Assembly: GCA_042408925.1 (NCBI GenBank)
Contig: JBHOQO010000028.1
Location: forward strand, 1 to 23,063
DNA from: BPIH01 sp042408925
Lineage (GTDB): Bacteria > Chloroflexota > Limnocylindria > Limnocylindrales > CSP1-4
Length of the DNA: 23,063 nucleotides
Direction: 5' to 3'
Part shown: piece after piece, positions 1 through 7,806 of the stretch
Position numbering within the stretch: the first letter of the stretch is position 1
How the letters are laid out: each line of letters opens with the position of its first letter
The notes under the pieces: model-generated
Databases searched by the model: none
The model's input: the letters and a program-made list of their open reading frames with translations, nothing else
What the model was told of the DNA's origin: nothing
Position numbers and translations under genes: made by a program

Positions 1-882
1 GTCGTTGTTCGTGAAGCGGATCTGGAACGGGGTGTTCGCCGGGGCACTGAGCTCGGCTTTGTCGAAGGCGATGTTCTGGGCGGACAGCTCGAGGACGACC
101 CCGGCCGGCGCCGAGGCCGAGGCGCCGGGGGCGGCGGACGGCGAGGGGGAGGCGGACGGCTGCGTGAACTCGTCCTTCCAGCAAGCCGGGTACGGCGTCG
201 CCCCCGGCTCCGGCTTCCAGTTCGGGTCCCGCCAGCCCGTGAACGTCTTCGGCTTGCCGGTCGCCGGGTCGATGACCGGCTCGAAGAGGGCTGGGTCGCG
301 AACGACGTACTGCTGATCGTTCGTCGCCCGGAGGAAGGCGATGAGGTCCTCGATCTGCTGGTAGTTCAGCGGCCCGCCGTTTTGGTCGGACCAGACCGGC
401 ATGAGGCTGTTCGGATCGCCGCAGGCGTAGCGACCGCCGACCTCGAGCATGGTCCGGATGTACTCCGGCCGGAGGTGCCAGAAGAGCTTGCTCTGGTCGT
501 TCAGCTTCGGGCCGATCCCGCCCTCGCCGTTCGCCCCGTGGCAGCGGGCGCAGTTTGCCTGGTAGATGTTGTAGCCCCGCTCGACGGCCGTGACCTGCTG
601 GGCCTCGGTCTCGGCCGCCAGGCGGCTCCGGGTCAGGCCGCCGGGGAAACCGAGCTCGTAGAAGTAGTAGACGATGACGAAGAGGACGACGACGCCGACG
701 GCCAGGAAGCCGACGAACCGGGCGCTCGACGACTGGCGGACGATCTGGGCCGCCCGCTCGGGCGTGAGACCGAACCGTCGCGCGGAGGGCGGGGCGGTGA
801 AGCGCTCGGGAGAGGCGGCCTCGACGGGCGGTCGAGGAACCGGCAGGCGCTGTTCAGGCTCGCGGCCAGGCTGATCGGTCAT
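1..882 (-). CDS. membrane-anchored cytochrome c with C-terminal cupredoxin domain (partial, C-terminus off window)
   Basis: The frame reads 294 codons from ATG at 882 to the window edge without a stop, so the C-terminus is missing. Residues about 57-73 form one transmembrane helix after a Pro-rich cytoplasmic N-terminus. A single CARCH haem-c motif lies at residues 111-115, and Met161 (MPVW) is the likely second axial ligand. A Pro/Ala/Ser linker (about 241-260) is followed by the first beta strands of a cupredoxin-like domain (VLELSAQNIAFDKAEL, then PFQIRF); its copper ligands would lie outside the window. It is the last visible gene of the bc operon, 31 bases after the Rieske gene. It probably takes electrons from the Rieske centre and passes them to the copper domain or to a terminal oxidase on the outer face of the membrane. 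The haem motif is clear; the copper domain is inferred from its first 35 residues. Confidence 0.9.
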   Translation of the reverse strand, partial: MTDQPGREPEQRLPVPRPPVEAASPERFTAPPSARRFGLTPERAAQIVRQSSSARFVGFLAVGVVVLFVIVYYFYELGFPGGLTRSRLAAETEAQQVTAVERGYNIYQANCARCHGANGEGGIGPKLNDQSKLFWHLRPEYIRTMLEVGGRYACGDPNSLMPVWSDQNGGPLNYQQIEDLIAFLRATNDQQYVVRDPALFEPVIDPATGKPKTFTGWRDPNWKPEPGATPYPACWKDEFTQPSASPSPSAAPGASASAPAGVVLELSAQNIAFDKAELSAPANTPFQIRFTNND

Positions 883-913
883 CGAACTCCTCGTGTCGGG
901 TGTCGGTGCGCGG

Positions 914-1591
914 TCAGTCGATGCAACCGGTCGGCGATTTCGGGGGGATGATCCCCGGCTGGCCGAGGGCAACCGGAAGCGGTCCGAGGGTGATCTTCGA
1001 GGTGTCGATGGTCAGGACGCCCGAACCGTCGACCGAGATGGCGAAGCGGTCCATGCTCCGCGGCGCCGGCCCGTACTGGGCACCGGCCGCCTTGATGCCG
1101 AGCCGGTCGTACCGCGAGCCGTGGCAGGGGCACTCGAGCCAGAAGTTCTTCAGGCACGGGTTCGGCTTGCAGCCGAGGTGCGGGCAGCGCTGGTAGAGGG
1201 CTCGGACGTTGAGCGCCGTCCCGTCGCCGGTCCGGTCCTCGCCGGGGAGGAACTCCTGGCGCGAGGTGTCGATGAGGATGACGAAGGCGCGAGCCTCGGC
1301 GTAATAGGCCGGGAAGCCGTCGGCGATCGGAAGGTTCGCGTTGGCGAGCTTCACGTCGTCGAAGGTCCCGATCTGGATCTTCGCCCCGAAGCCGCTCCGG
1401 AGCGCCGGCCAGATGAAGCCGATCGTCCCCGCCGTCACCTCGGTCAGCCAGAGGAGCATGCCGGCCCCGAGGGAGAGGCGGAGGAGCTGTCGGCGCGACA
1501 TCCCCTCGACGGGTTCGCGCCGGAGCGCCTTGAGCGCCTGGGTACTGAGGGCCTGCGGCCGGTCGGCCGGTTCGACGTGGTAGTTGCTCAT
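914..1591 (-). CDS. Rieske [2Fe-2S] iron-sulfur protein of the cytochrome bc complex
   Basis: A 225-residue protein. Box I is CPHLGC (Cys136, His138, Cys141) and box II is CPCHGS (Cys154, Cys156, His157). By family rule Cys136, His138, Cys154 and His157 bind the [2Fe-2S] cluster, and Cys141 and Cys156 form the disulfide. The boxes are only 12 residues apart, which is short, and the connecting loop carries an extra Cys146. A Tat-like motif (SRRQLLR, about 32-38) precedes a hydrophobic helix (about 40-62), as expected for a Tat-exported Rieske protein kept as a membrane anchor. The frame stays open upstream of ATG 1591, but the upstream residues are Ser/Arg-rich shadow, and MSNYHV starts 28 bases after the cytochrome b C-terminal gene. 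It takes one electron from menaquinol at the Qo site and passes it to cytochrome c. Confidence 0.95.
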   Translation of the reverse strand: MSNYHVEPADRPQALSTQALKALRREPVEGMSRRQLLRLSLGAGMLLWLTEVTAGTIGFIWPALRSGFGAKIQIGTFDDVKLANANLPIADGFPAYYAEARAFVILIDTSRQEFLPGEDRTGDGTALNVRALYQRCPHLGCKPNPCLKNFWLECPCHGSRYDRLGIKAAGAQYGPAPRSMDRFAISVDGSGVLTIDTSKITLGPLPVALGQPGIIPPKSPTGCID

Positions 1592-1619
1592 CGCTCGACG
1601 ATCCCTCGCTTCCCCCGCA

Positions 1620-2222
1620 TCAGAGCGCGAAGTGAAGGCCCGGGGTGTTGATGTACGGGATCGCGAACCCGTACCCGGGGCCCCGGAAGAAGATCCCGAC
1701 GAAGGTGAGGACGAGCCCGAGGATGCAGAAGAGGCTGAAGAGGACGACCGCCGTCTTCCGCTCCGACGGCCGAGTCGCCGTGGGGTTGCCGCGGTCGACG
1801 TAGGGAATGACCGCCGCCCCGACGAGGACGAAGGTCGGGACGAGGACGCCGGCGACCGTCGGGTGGAAGTAGGCGAGCAGCTCCTGGAGACCAAGGAAGT
1901 ACCAGGGCGCCTTGGCGACGGCCGGCGTGACGTTCCCGTTCGCCAGCTCCTCGAGGGGTGCGTTGACGAAGAGGCCCATGAGGAGAAGGAAGATGCTCAT
2001 CATCGCCGCCGCCAGGAACTCGATCGAGAGCAGATGCGGCCAGGTCATGACCGTGTCGTCGGGCTCCTTCTGAACCCGCACGACGGCATCCTGCTTGACG
2101 AGGGCGAGGAGGCGGTACGGGCGGGCCGACATCGGGACCCGCTGCTTGTCGATCTCGGTCCGGCGGGCCGGATCGACCGGCAGGACGACCCGGCGCTCGG
2201 GAGGGGTGGACGTCTCAGCCAT
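1620..2222 (-). CDS. cytochrome b, C-terminal half (subunit IV-like)
   Basis: A 200-residue protein with a polar N-terminus and three hydrophobic helices (about 65-86, 118-140, 158-179), corresponding to helices E-G of cytochrome b. The Qo-site PEWY loop of mitochondrial and b6f enzymes appears here as APWY (residues 105-108) followed by FLGLQELL. As I recall it, this PWY variant is found in menaquinone-using Gram-positive type complexes. The conserved FFRGPGYGF segment follows near 178-186. It lies 59 bases downstream of the N-terminal half and 28 bases upstream of the Rieske gene. Together the two halves form the quinol-oxidising membrane core. Start is ATG at 2222. Confidence 0.92.
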   Translation of the reverse strand: MAETSTPPERRVVLPVDPARRTEIDKQRVPMSARPYRLLALVKQDAVVRVQKEPDDTVMTWPHLLSIEFLAAAMMSIFLLLMGLFVNAPLEELANGNVTPAVAKAPWYFLGLQELLAYFHPTVAGVLVPTFVLVGAAVIPYVDRGNPTATRPSERKTAVVLFSLFCILGLVLTFVGIFFRGPGYGFAIPYINTPGLHFAL

Positions 2223-2281
2223 CGTGCGCGCTCGGCTCCGTCAACGACTCGCTGCTCGGACGGCGACCGTTCGGGACCGGC

Positions 2282-3010
2282 TCATAGCGGCCCCGAGATC
2301 CCGCCGTCTTTCCGGATCCGCCAGAAGTGGACGGCCAAGAAGATCGCCGCGAGGAGCGGGAAGACCATGATGTGAAGGACGTAGAAGCGAAGGAGCGTGT
2401 TCTGGCCGACCTCGATCCCGCCGAGGAGGATGAGCTTGGCCGGGGTGTTGAAGAGCGGCGCGTAGCCGCCCATGTTCGTCCCGATCGTGATCGCCCAGTA
2501 GGCGATCTGATCCCAGGGCAGGAGGTAGCCGGTGAAGCTGAGCATGATCGTCAGGAAGAGGAGGACGACCCCGACGACCCAGTTGAACTCGCGGGGCGGC
2601 TTGTAGGCGCCGTGGTAGAAGACCCGCATCATGTGGAGGAAGACGAAAAAGACCATGAGGTGGGCGCCCCAGCGATGGATGTTCCGCGTCAGGAGGCCGA
2701 ACGTCACCTCGCTCTGGATGGCGAGGATGTTCGAATAGGCCTGGGTCGCCGAGGGGACGTAGTAGAACATGAGGTAGACGCCCGTCACGGTCAGGACGAG
2801 GAACAAAAAGAAGCTCAGCCCGCCGAGGCAGAAGGTGTAGGCGAACTTCACAGCGTGCTGGCGGACGCGAACCGGGTGGATGTGGAGGAAGACGTTGTTC
2901 ATGACCGCGTACGCCCGCGACCGCTCGTCGTTGGGGTACGGCTGGCGGAACAACGAGCGCCAGACGGCGCTCCGGCGAATGGTCTGATCCACCCGCTCGA
3001 GGAAACTCAC
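2282..3010 (-). CDS. cytochrome b, N-terminal half (cytochrome b6-type)
   Basis: A 242-residue protein with four transmembrane helices and the bis-histidine ligands of two b haems: His112 and His126 in helix B (13 residues between) and His213 and His228 in helix D. There are 14 residues between the helix-D histidines, the b6-type spacing rather than the mitochondrial 13. Cys61 in the FCLGG segment aligns with the b6 cysteine (Cys35 in chloroplast b6) that anchors the extra haem ci. Other b6 signatures are SFTGYLLPWDQ (about 158-168), RFYVLHI and RKDGGISGPL at the C-terminus. The GTG start at 3010 overlaps the stop of the upstream oxidoreductase in a GTGA arrangement, which implies translational coupling. 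It is the haem-bearing half of the split cytochrome b. Confidence 0.95.
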   Translation of the reverse strand: MSFLERVDQTIRRSAVWRSLFRQPYPNDERSRAYAVMNNVFLHIHPVRVRQHAVKFAYTFCLGGLSFFLFLVLTVTGVYLMFYYVPSATQAYSNILAIQSEVTFGLLTRNIHRWGAHLMVFFVFLHMMRVFYHGAYKPPREFNWVVGVVLLFLTIMLSFTGYLLPWDQIAYWAITIGTNMGGYAPLFNTPAKLILLGGIEVGQNTLLRFYVLHIMVFPLLAAIFLAVHFWRIRKDGGISGPL

Positions 3011-4839
3011 CGCGCTCCTCCTGCCACGCCGGCGAGACCGGCCAGCTGACCGTCACGGTACGACTCCTTGTAGAGCCGCCCGTCGCTCGAAACCTCCTGA
3101 AGCTCGAACCGCTCCATCGTAATGGCGTCGAAGGGGCAGCGCTTCACGCAGAGGGCGCAGCGGATGCAGCGCTCCTCGTCGATGACCATCGCCGCCCCGT
3201 TCTCCCAGCCGTACGCCTCCTCGAGTTCGGGGAGGGGGCCCTCGCTCTTGAGCTGGTTGATGTCGACCATGTGGATGACGCCCTCGGGGCAGACGTCGGC
3301 GCAGGCCCCGCAGAGGACGCACCGGAACGGGTCGAACCAGATGTTGTAGTTGCACATGAGGCAGCGGGTCGCCTCGGCGACGGCCTCGGTCGTCGTGTAG
3401 CCGAGCTCGACCGGCGTCGTGAAGTTCACCGCCGGTTCGGTCGACGGGAAGCGGGCCGCCACCGGCGCCATCGGGACGTGCTGGCGGGGCAGCACGTCGT
3501 AGAACTCGGGCATCTCGTGGCGCCACGAGCTCGTGATCTTCACGTGTGGGGTGACCGTCACCTCCGTCTGACCCGAGAGGTAGCGGTCGATGGCGTAGGC
3601 GCACTTCTTGCCGTGCCCGGCAGCCTCGATGAGGGTCGTGGGCCCGGTCACGAAGTCACCGCAGGCGAAGACGCCCCGGACGTTCGTGGCGTATGTCGCC
3701 GGGTCGACCCGGATCCGGCCGCGCCCGATCTCGAAGTTCGTCTCCGCCGGGAGGAACGAGAGGTCGGCCGCCTGGCCAACGGCCGGGATGACGGTGTCGG
3801 CCGGGATGACGAATTCGGAGCCCGGGATCGGAATCGGCGAGCGGCGGCCCGAGGCATCGGGCTCGCCGAGCTTGTTCCGGATGAAGCGGACGGCCTTGAC
3901 CCGCCCGTTCTCGCCGATGATCTCCAGGGGGCTGGCGAGGAACTCCATCCGGACGCCCTCGCGCTCGGTCTCGCCGAGCTCCTCCTCGTCGACGACGAGC
4001 TCGGAGCGGGTCCGGCGATAGACGATGGCGACCCGCTCGGCGCCGTAGCGGAGGCTCGTCCGCGAGCAGTCCATCGCCGTGTAGCCGCCGCCGATGACGA
4101 CGACGTCGCGGCCGACGGTGAGCGGCTCGCCGAGGTTCGCCTTCCGCATGAAGTCGACCCCATATTCGACGCCCTCGAGGTCGGCACCCGGGACGTCGAG
4201 GACGACGGGGTTCATCGCCCCGGCGCAGATGGCGATGGCGTCGTACTCGGCCTGGAGGTCCTCGAAGGCGACGTCGACGCCGACCGTCGTGTTGTAGACG
4301 AAGCGGACCCCGAGTCGCTCGACGAGCCGGACGTCCATCTCGATCGCCTCGCGCGGCAGGCGGAAGGCTGGCACGCCGATGAGCATCGTCCCGCCGCCGT
4401 AGGGGAGCGCGTCGTAGACGGTCACCTGGTAGCCCTTGACGGCGAGTTCCCGGGCGACCGACAACCCGGCCGGGCCCGCCCCGATGACGGCGACCCGCTC
4501 GGGGCGGGGCGTGATGTCGGGCATGACGTCGGGGATCCCCGAGGCGGCGTGCCACTCGACGAGGAAGCGCTTCATGGCCCGGATGGCGAGGGGCCGGTCG
4601 ATGTCGCCCCGCCGGCAGGCCCGCTCGCAAGGCGCCGAGCAGACGTAGGCGCACATCGCGGCGACCGGGTTCGGCTCGCGGGACAGGAGGTAGCCCTCCT
4701 CGAACCGCCCCTCGGCGGCGAGGTTCAGGTAGCCCCGGCAGTTCGTCCCCACCGGGCAGCCTTCCTGGCACTCGATGTTGCACTGGAGCCAGGAGGCGTC
4801 CACCGGCTGGACGAGAAACTCCTGCGGCTCGATGGCCAC
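3007..4839 (-). CDS. GltD-like FAD/NAD(P) oxidoreductase with N-terminal Fe-S domain and C-terminal 2[4Fe-4S] ferredoxin domain
   Basis: From GTG 4839 the protein has 610 residues. The N-terminal glutamate-synthase-small-subunit-type domain carries two cysteine sets (Cys20, 24, 28, 34 and Cys63, 67, 71, 75). FAD binding is shown by VIGAGPAG (118-125) and pyridine-nucleotide binding by VIGGGYTA (248-255); the FAD-closing motif CGDFVTGP lies near 393-400. The C-terminus has two ferredoxin motifs (Cys507, 510, 513, 517 and Cys558, 561, 564, 568) plus an extra CLMC pair (493, 496). It heads the bc operon and overlaps cytochrome b by 4 bases, so it is probably an electron input module from NAD(P)H or ferredoxin; the acceptor is inferred. 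The frame is open to a GTG at 4959, but the extra 40 residues look random, a promoter sits inside them, and a purine-rich GAGGAAGGGA lies 11 bases before GTG 4839. Confidence 0.88.
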   Translation of the reverse strand: MAIEPQEFLVQPVDASWLQCNIECQEGCPVGTNCRGYLNLAAEGRFEEGYLLSREPNPVAAMCAYVCSAPCERACRRGDIDRPLAIRAMKRFLVEWHAASGIPDVMPDITPRPERVAVIGAGPAGLSVARELAVKGYQVTVYDALPYGGGTMLIGVPAFRLPREAIEMDVRLVERLGVRFVYNTTVGVDVAFEDLQAEYDAIAICAGAMNPVVLDVPGADLEGVEYGVDFMRKANLGEPLTVGRDVVVIGGGYTAMDCSRTSLRYGAERVAIVYRRTRSELVVDEEELGETEREGVRMEFLASPLEIIGENGRVKAVRFIRNKLGEPDASGRRSPIPIPGSEFVIPADTVIPAVGQAADLSFLPAETNFEIGRGRIRVDPATYATNVRGVFACGDFVTGPTTLIEAAGHGKKCAYAIDRYLSGQTEVTVTPHVKITSSWRHEMPEFYDVLPRQHVPMAPVAARFPSTEPAVNFTTPVELGYTTTEAVAEATRCLMCNYNIWFDPFRCVLCGACADVCPEGVIHMVDINQLKSEGPLPELEEAYGWENGAAMVIDEERCIRCALCVKRCPFDAITMERFELQEVSSDGRLYKESYRDGQLAGLAGVAGGAR

Positions 4840-4918
4840 GACTCGGTCAGTCCCTTCCTCTGTACCGGGCTCGGGGGCATGGAGAGAGCGGCGGGGTGCC
4901 GCGCGGAACGCGGATGCG

Positions 4919-4948
4919 AATCTACCATCGGGCCGCCGATCGGTGCAA
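4919..4948 (-). promoter_or_regulatory. candidate sigma-70-type promoter of the cytochrome bc operon
   Basis: On the minus strand TTGCAC (4948-4943) and TAGATT (4924-4919) are 18 bases apart. The predicted start near 4912 gives a leader of about 73 bases before GTG 4839 and would leave the alternative GTG 4959 untranscribed. Matches to consensus are partial (3/6 and 4/6), so this is tentative. Confidence 0.4.
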
Positions 4949-4996
4949 AGCAGGGTCACGCGGCGGCCCGCGGCGGGCTCGACGGCCGCCGTCGAT

Positions 4997-5025
4997 TTGA
5001 CGCCCGGGATTCGTGCAGCTACGCT
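4997..5025 (+). promoter_or_regulatory. candidate promoter of the 5067 gene
   Basis: TTGACG (4997-5002, 5/6 to consensus) is followed after 17 bases by TACGCT (5020-5025, 3/6). The predicted start near 5032 gives a short leader of about 35 bases ending in AAAGAGGA just before GTG 5067. Confidence 0.45.
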
Positions 5026-5030
5026 CCGGA

Positions 5031-5051
5031 TCGGCGACGCCCCGTCGCCGA
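5031..5051 (+). repeat. inverted repeat / 5' leader hairpin
   Basis: TCGGCGAC and GTCGCCGA pair perfectly around a 5-base loop; an extra G-C pair makes nine pairs around three bases. It starts at the predicted transcription start and ends just before the ribosome-binding site of the 5067 gene. It could protect the 5' end of the mRNA or be a protein-binding palindrome. No U-run follows, so it is not a classical terminator. Confidence 0.45.
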
Positions 5052-5066
5052 CCGAAAGAGGACGGT

Positions 5067-6896
5067 GTGACCGCCAGCGAGATCGCGTTCCTGGCCTTCG
5101 GTCTGCTCCTCGGCGCTACCGGCGGCGCCGCGGCGACCGCCGTCTCCCGTGCCCGGGGCCGGTCGCCGCGGGAGGTCCGGGTGACCGTCGCTCCGGCACC
5201 GCCCGGCCGCCGCCCGGCGACCCTCGCCACCTACCTCGCCGAGGCCGATCCCCCGCCCGCCCGCGGCGGCCCCGCCGATCCGGTCGAGCTCGGCCTCGCC
5301 GAGGCGTCGGCGCGCCATGAAGCCCGCTACCGGGAGCTGCACCGAACGGACGTTCGAAGGGGCGGCAACGGCTCCGACCAGTCGGCGGACCCGACGGGTC
5401 GCGGGTTCGTCGCCGTCCCCGTCACCGCCGGCCGCGACCCCGTCCTCGGCGGGATCCTCGCCGCCTCGGAGCTCGCCCGGGATCCCGTTCGAGGATCGAT
5501 GCCCGTCGGGTCGAGAGCCCGGCTCGCCCCCGATGCGCCCCCGACCGCCGGCGCCGACGGCCCCCGCGCCTCCGCCACTCTCGCCGATCGAATTCGGTCG
5601 GCCGGCAGGAGCGATGCGGGCGGCGGGTCGGAAGTCCCCGACCCGGCGAGGCCGCCGACCGACCCCCCGGCGACCGAGCCGCCGTCCGGCGCTGCCGGCC
5701 CGAGCCCGGGCACCCCGGATCCCTGTGCCGGCCCGCGCTTCCTCGCCCGAGAGCGGTGCGCGGTCGCCGAGCGGGCGAAGGCCGAGGCCGCCGCGGCGGC
5801 GGAGCGCCTTCGGGCTGCGCGACGCGCCTACGACGATGCCGTGGCCAAGGCCGACGCCGCGACCGCGGCCGCCGAGCCCCGGGCGATCCGAGCCGCCAAG
5901 GAGGCCGCCCAGGACGCCTTCCGGGTCGCCCGGGCCGCCGCCCGGACGCGGGCCGAGGCCGAGGCCGCCGCGCGGACCTGGCTCGACGAGATCAACCGGA
6001 TCAACCGCGAGGCGACCGCCGCCGCCCGCGAAGCCGCCCGCCTCGCGGCCGTCGTCGCCGACCTGCGCCCCCAACTCGAGCGCCTGGCGACCGAGGCCGA
6101 CGCCGCACGGATCCTCGCCGAATCGGCCGAGGAGGCCTGCCTCGCGGCCCGCCAGGCCCTCGCCGAGTGCGAGGAGGCCGAGGCGGCGATGGAGCGAACG
6201 AGCGGCGGAGCTCCCGCGACGCCACCGGCGGAGCGACCCGCTGCCGAACTCGGGCCCGGGGCACCGCCTCCCCTCGGGCGACCCGCACCCGCCGCCTCGC
6301 TCCGCTCCTTCGAGGACGACACCGCCGCCCTCGTCGGCGACCGCGACCGCGAGGCGGCGATCATCCGGCTCCTCCGCGGCGACCACCGCGTCCTCGATCG
6401 GATCGTCGCCCAGCTGGCCGGCCCCGACCCCGAAGCCGAGCGGCGCTGGCGCCTCCTCCTCGCCGACCTCGTCGACGCGATCATCGCCCGAGCCATCGAA
6501 GCGAACGCCCTCGACTTCCCGGACGACGACCCGTTCTGGGGCCGCTTCACCCCGGCCCAGGCTCGCGACATCGCGGCCGCCCTCGCCTCCCTCGGCTACC
6601 GCTTCGACGGCCTCGGCGGCTTCGTCGACGGCCGGGCCCCGACCCAACGCGACCTCTCCCTCGCCGTCGGATACGCCGGGCTCGATCCGATGCGGATCCG
6701 GACCTGGCCGAGCGAGGCCGAGCTGGCGGCGCTCTTCGAGCGGGTGACGATCGCGGCCGACGAGTTCTTCCTGCGCGAGGCTGCCGGCCTGACCCTCAGC
6801 GAGCTCGTCGAGGCCCTCGGCCACCGGGCGGACGAGCTCGCCGACCTCTGGAACGCCTGGGGCCGCGTCCGGCCGCTCCTCCTCGAGCTCGCCTAG
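5067..6896 (+). CDS. membrane-anchored Ala-rich coiled-coil protein of unknown function
   Basis: A 609-residue protein from GTG 5067, chosen because AAAGAGGA sits a few bases upstream and the N-terminus then becomes a transmembrane helix (about residues 5-25). From about 30 to 220 the sequence is Pro/Ala/Arg-rich and probably disordered. From about 225 to 385 it is highly charged and Ala-rich (repeated AEAAAAAERLR-like stretches), which predicts a long helical coiled coil. After another Pro-rich linker, residues about 415-609 look globular, with FPDDDPFWGRFTP, LGYRFDGLGGF and a Leu-rich helical end. I do not recognise the C-terminal domain. It is divergent from the bc operon and its stop shares CTAG with the stop of the PIG-L gene. 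A structural or envelope-associated role is possible from the architecture, but no function can be assigned. Confidence 0.75.
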   Translation: MTASEIAFLAFGLLLGATGGAAATAVSRARGRSPREVRVTVAPAPPGRRPATLATYLAEADPPPARGGPADPVELGLAEASARHEARYRELHRTDVRRGGNGSDQSADPTGRGFVAVPVTAGRDPVLGGILAASELARDPVRGSMPVGSRARLAPDAPPTAGADGPRASATLADRIRSAGRSDAGGGSEVPDPARPPTDPPATEPPSGAAGPSPGTPDPCAGPRFLARERCAVAERAKAEAAAAAERLRAARRAYDDAVAKADAATAAAEPRAIRAAKEAAQDAFRVARAAARTRAEAEAAARTWLDEINRINREATAAAREAARLAAVVADLRPQLERLATEADAARILAESAEEACLAARQALAECEEAEAAMERTSGGAPATPPAERPAAELGPGAPPPLGRPAPAASLRSFEDDTAALVGDRDREAAIIRLLRGDHRVLDRIVAQLAGPDPEAERRWRLLLADLVDAIIARAIEANALDFPDDDPFWGRFTPAQARDIAAALASLGYRFDGLGGFVDGRAPTQRDLSLAVGYAGLDPMRIRTWPSEAELAALFERVTIAADEFFLREAAGLTLSELVEALGHRADELADLWNAWGRVRPLLLELA

Positions 6897-7696
6897 GCGG
6901 GCGGGTCGCCCCCGTCGGGGTGCGACCCGGGCTCCACCGTTTCGCCCGTCGGTCCCTCCTCCTCGTCCTCCTCGATGACGACGACCCGGAAGGCCTCGGC
7001 GGCGGCCGTCCCGATGACCCGACCCTCCTCGGCCGCCCAGCGTCGAATCCGGGCCTCGAGGCGCTCCGGATGGCGGATCTGGCTGACGTGGGCGCGGAGC
7101 GCCTCGATCTTCCGGTCCAGGGTCGCCGTGACGTCGATCCAGGCGTTCGGCTCGTTCGGCCAGAAGAGGTAGAGGCGCCGCACGACGTGGGCGGTGAGGC
7201 CGTTCCGGGCCAGGTGGGGAAAGGCCATCGGGTTCCGAGCCGCCGGGTAGACGGCGTCGGTGGCGGCGATCCCGGCCGCCCGGTGGTCGGCGTGGTTGAC
7301 GCCGCCGCCCCGGTAGAAGACGACCTCCGGATCGGTCGCCAGGACCGCGTCGGGTCGGAACGTCCGGATCTCCCGGACGAGGAGCTCGCGGAGGGCGAGA
7401 TCGTTGGCGAGGGCTCCGTCGGGCTGGTGGAGGAAGCTGACGCCCGCGTAGCCGACGATCGCCGCCGCTCGCCGCTGCTCCTCCTCGCGGATCGTCGCCA
7501 GCTCGAGGGGGTCCTGGTCGGGGTCCTCGCCCCCGGCGTCGCCGCTCGTGCAGCAGACGAGCCAGCCGGTCGAGCCGGCGTCGATCCAGGCCGCCGCCGT
7601 CGCCGCCGGCCCGAAGTCGGCGTCGTCCGGATGGGCGACGACGACCATGAAGCGGTCCGGGCGCCAGGTGTGGGGACGCCGGCGACGAGGGCTCAT
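6893..7696 (-). CDS. LmbE/PIG-L family deacetylase (metal-dependent N-acetylglucosaminyl deacetylase-like)
   Basis: A 267-residue protein. The family motif appears as VVVAHPDDADFG (residues 18-29), with His22 and Asp25 as likely zinc ligands; the usual AHPDDxE glutamate is an aspartate here. The second motif is HADHRA (135-140), where His138 is the third likely metal ligand. Residues 245-267 form an acidic, Pro/Gly-rich tail. The family removes acetyl groups from GlcNAc-type substrates in glycolipids, mycothiol- or bacillithiol-like thiols, or antibiotics; the substrate cannot be read from the sequence. ATG at 7696 is preceded by GGAG about 9 bases upstream. Its stop overlaps tail-to-tail with the plus-strand gene in the palindrome CCTAGG, so the two genes have no terminator between them. 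Confidence 0.92.
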   Translation of the reverse strand: MSPRRRRPHTWRPDRFMVVVAHPDDADFGPAATAAAWIDAGSTGWLVCCTSGDAGGEDPDQDPLELATIREEEQRRAAAIVGYAGVSFLHQPDGALANDLALRELLVREIRTFRPDAVLATDPEVVFYRGGGVNHADHRAAGIAATDAVYPAARNPMAFPHLARNGLTAHVVRRLYLFWPNEPNAWIDVTATLDRKIEALRAHVSQIRHPERLEARIRRWAAEEGRVIGTAAAEAFRVVVIEEDEEEGPTGETVEPGSHPDGGDPPA

Positions 7697-7770
7697 CGGG
7701 CCCGCTCCGCGACCCCCGAGCCCCCGGCTGTCCCCGCGTGCCGGACCCGAAAATTCGGGGTCGCGAAGGC

Positions 7771-7799
7771 TTGCAATCCTGCCGGCGGATCGCTATACA
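7771..7799 (+). promoter_or_regulatory. candidate orphan promoter pointing into the region antisense to the peroxiredoxin gene
   Basis: TTGCAA (7771-7776) and TATACA (7794-7799) are 17 bases apart, 4/6 each, in one of the few AT-rich patches of the window. The predicted start (about 7806) falls at the base of the 7807-7844 hairpin. No plus-strand gene follows, so a short or antisense RNA is the only product I can suggest. TTGCAA is self-complementary and could also serve the minus strand. Confidence 0.4.
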
Positions 7800-7806
7800 A
7801 TTGGAT

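Noticed and set aside
2701..2740. tRNA-like GTTCGAAT segment
   Set aside because: It is part of the cytochrome b frame and there is no acceptor stem or anticodon arm around it. I found no tRNA elsewhere in the window.
4840..4959. N-terminal extension of the oxidoreductase from GTG 4959
   Set aside because: The 40 extra residues have no family similarity, the region has no ribosome-binding site and it contains the likely promoter.
3271..5070. Long plus-strand open frame (599 codons) opposite the FAD/Fe-S oxidoreductase
   Set aside because: Acidic, repetitive translation typical of antisense to a GC-rich gene; the minus strand has all FAD, NAD and Fe-S motifs.
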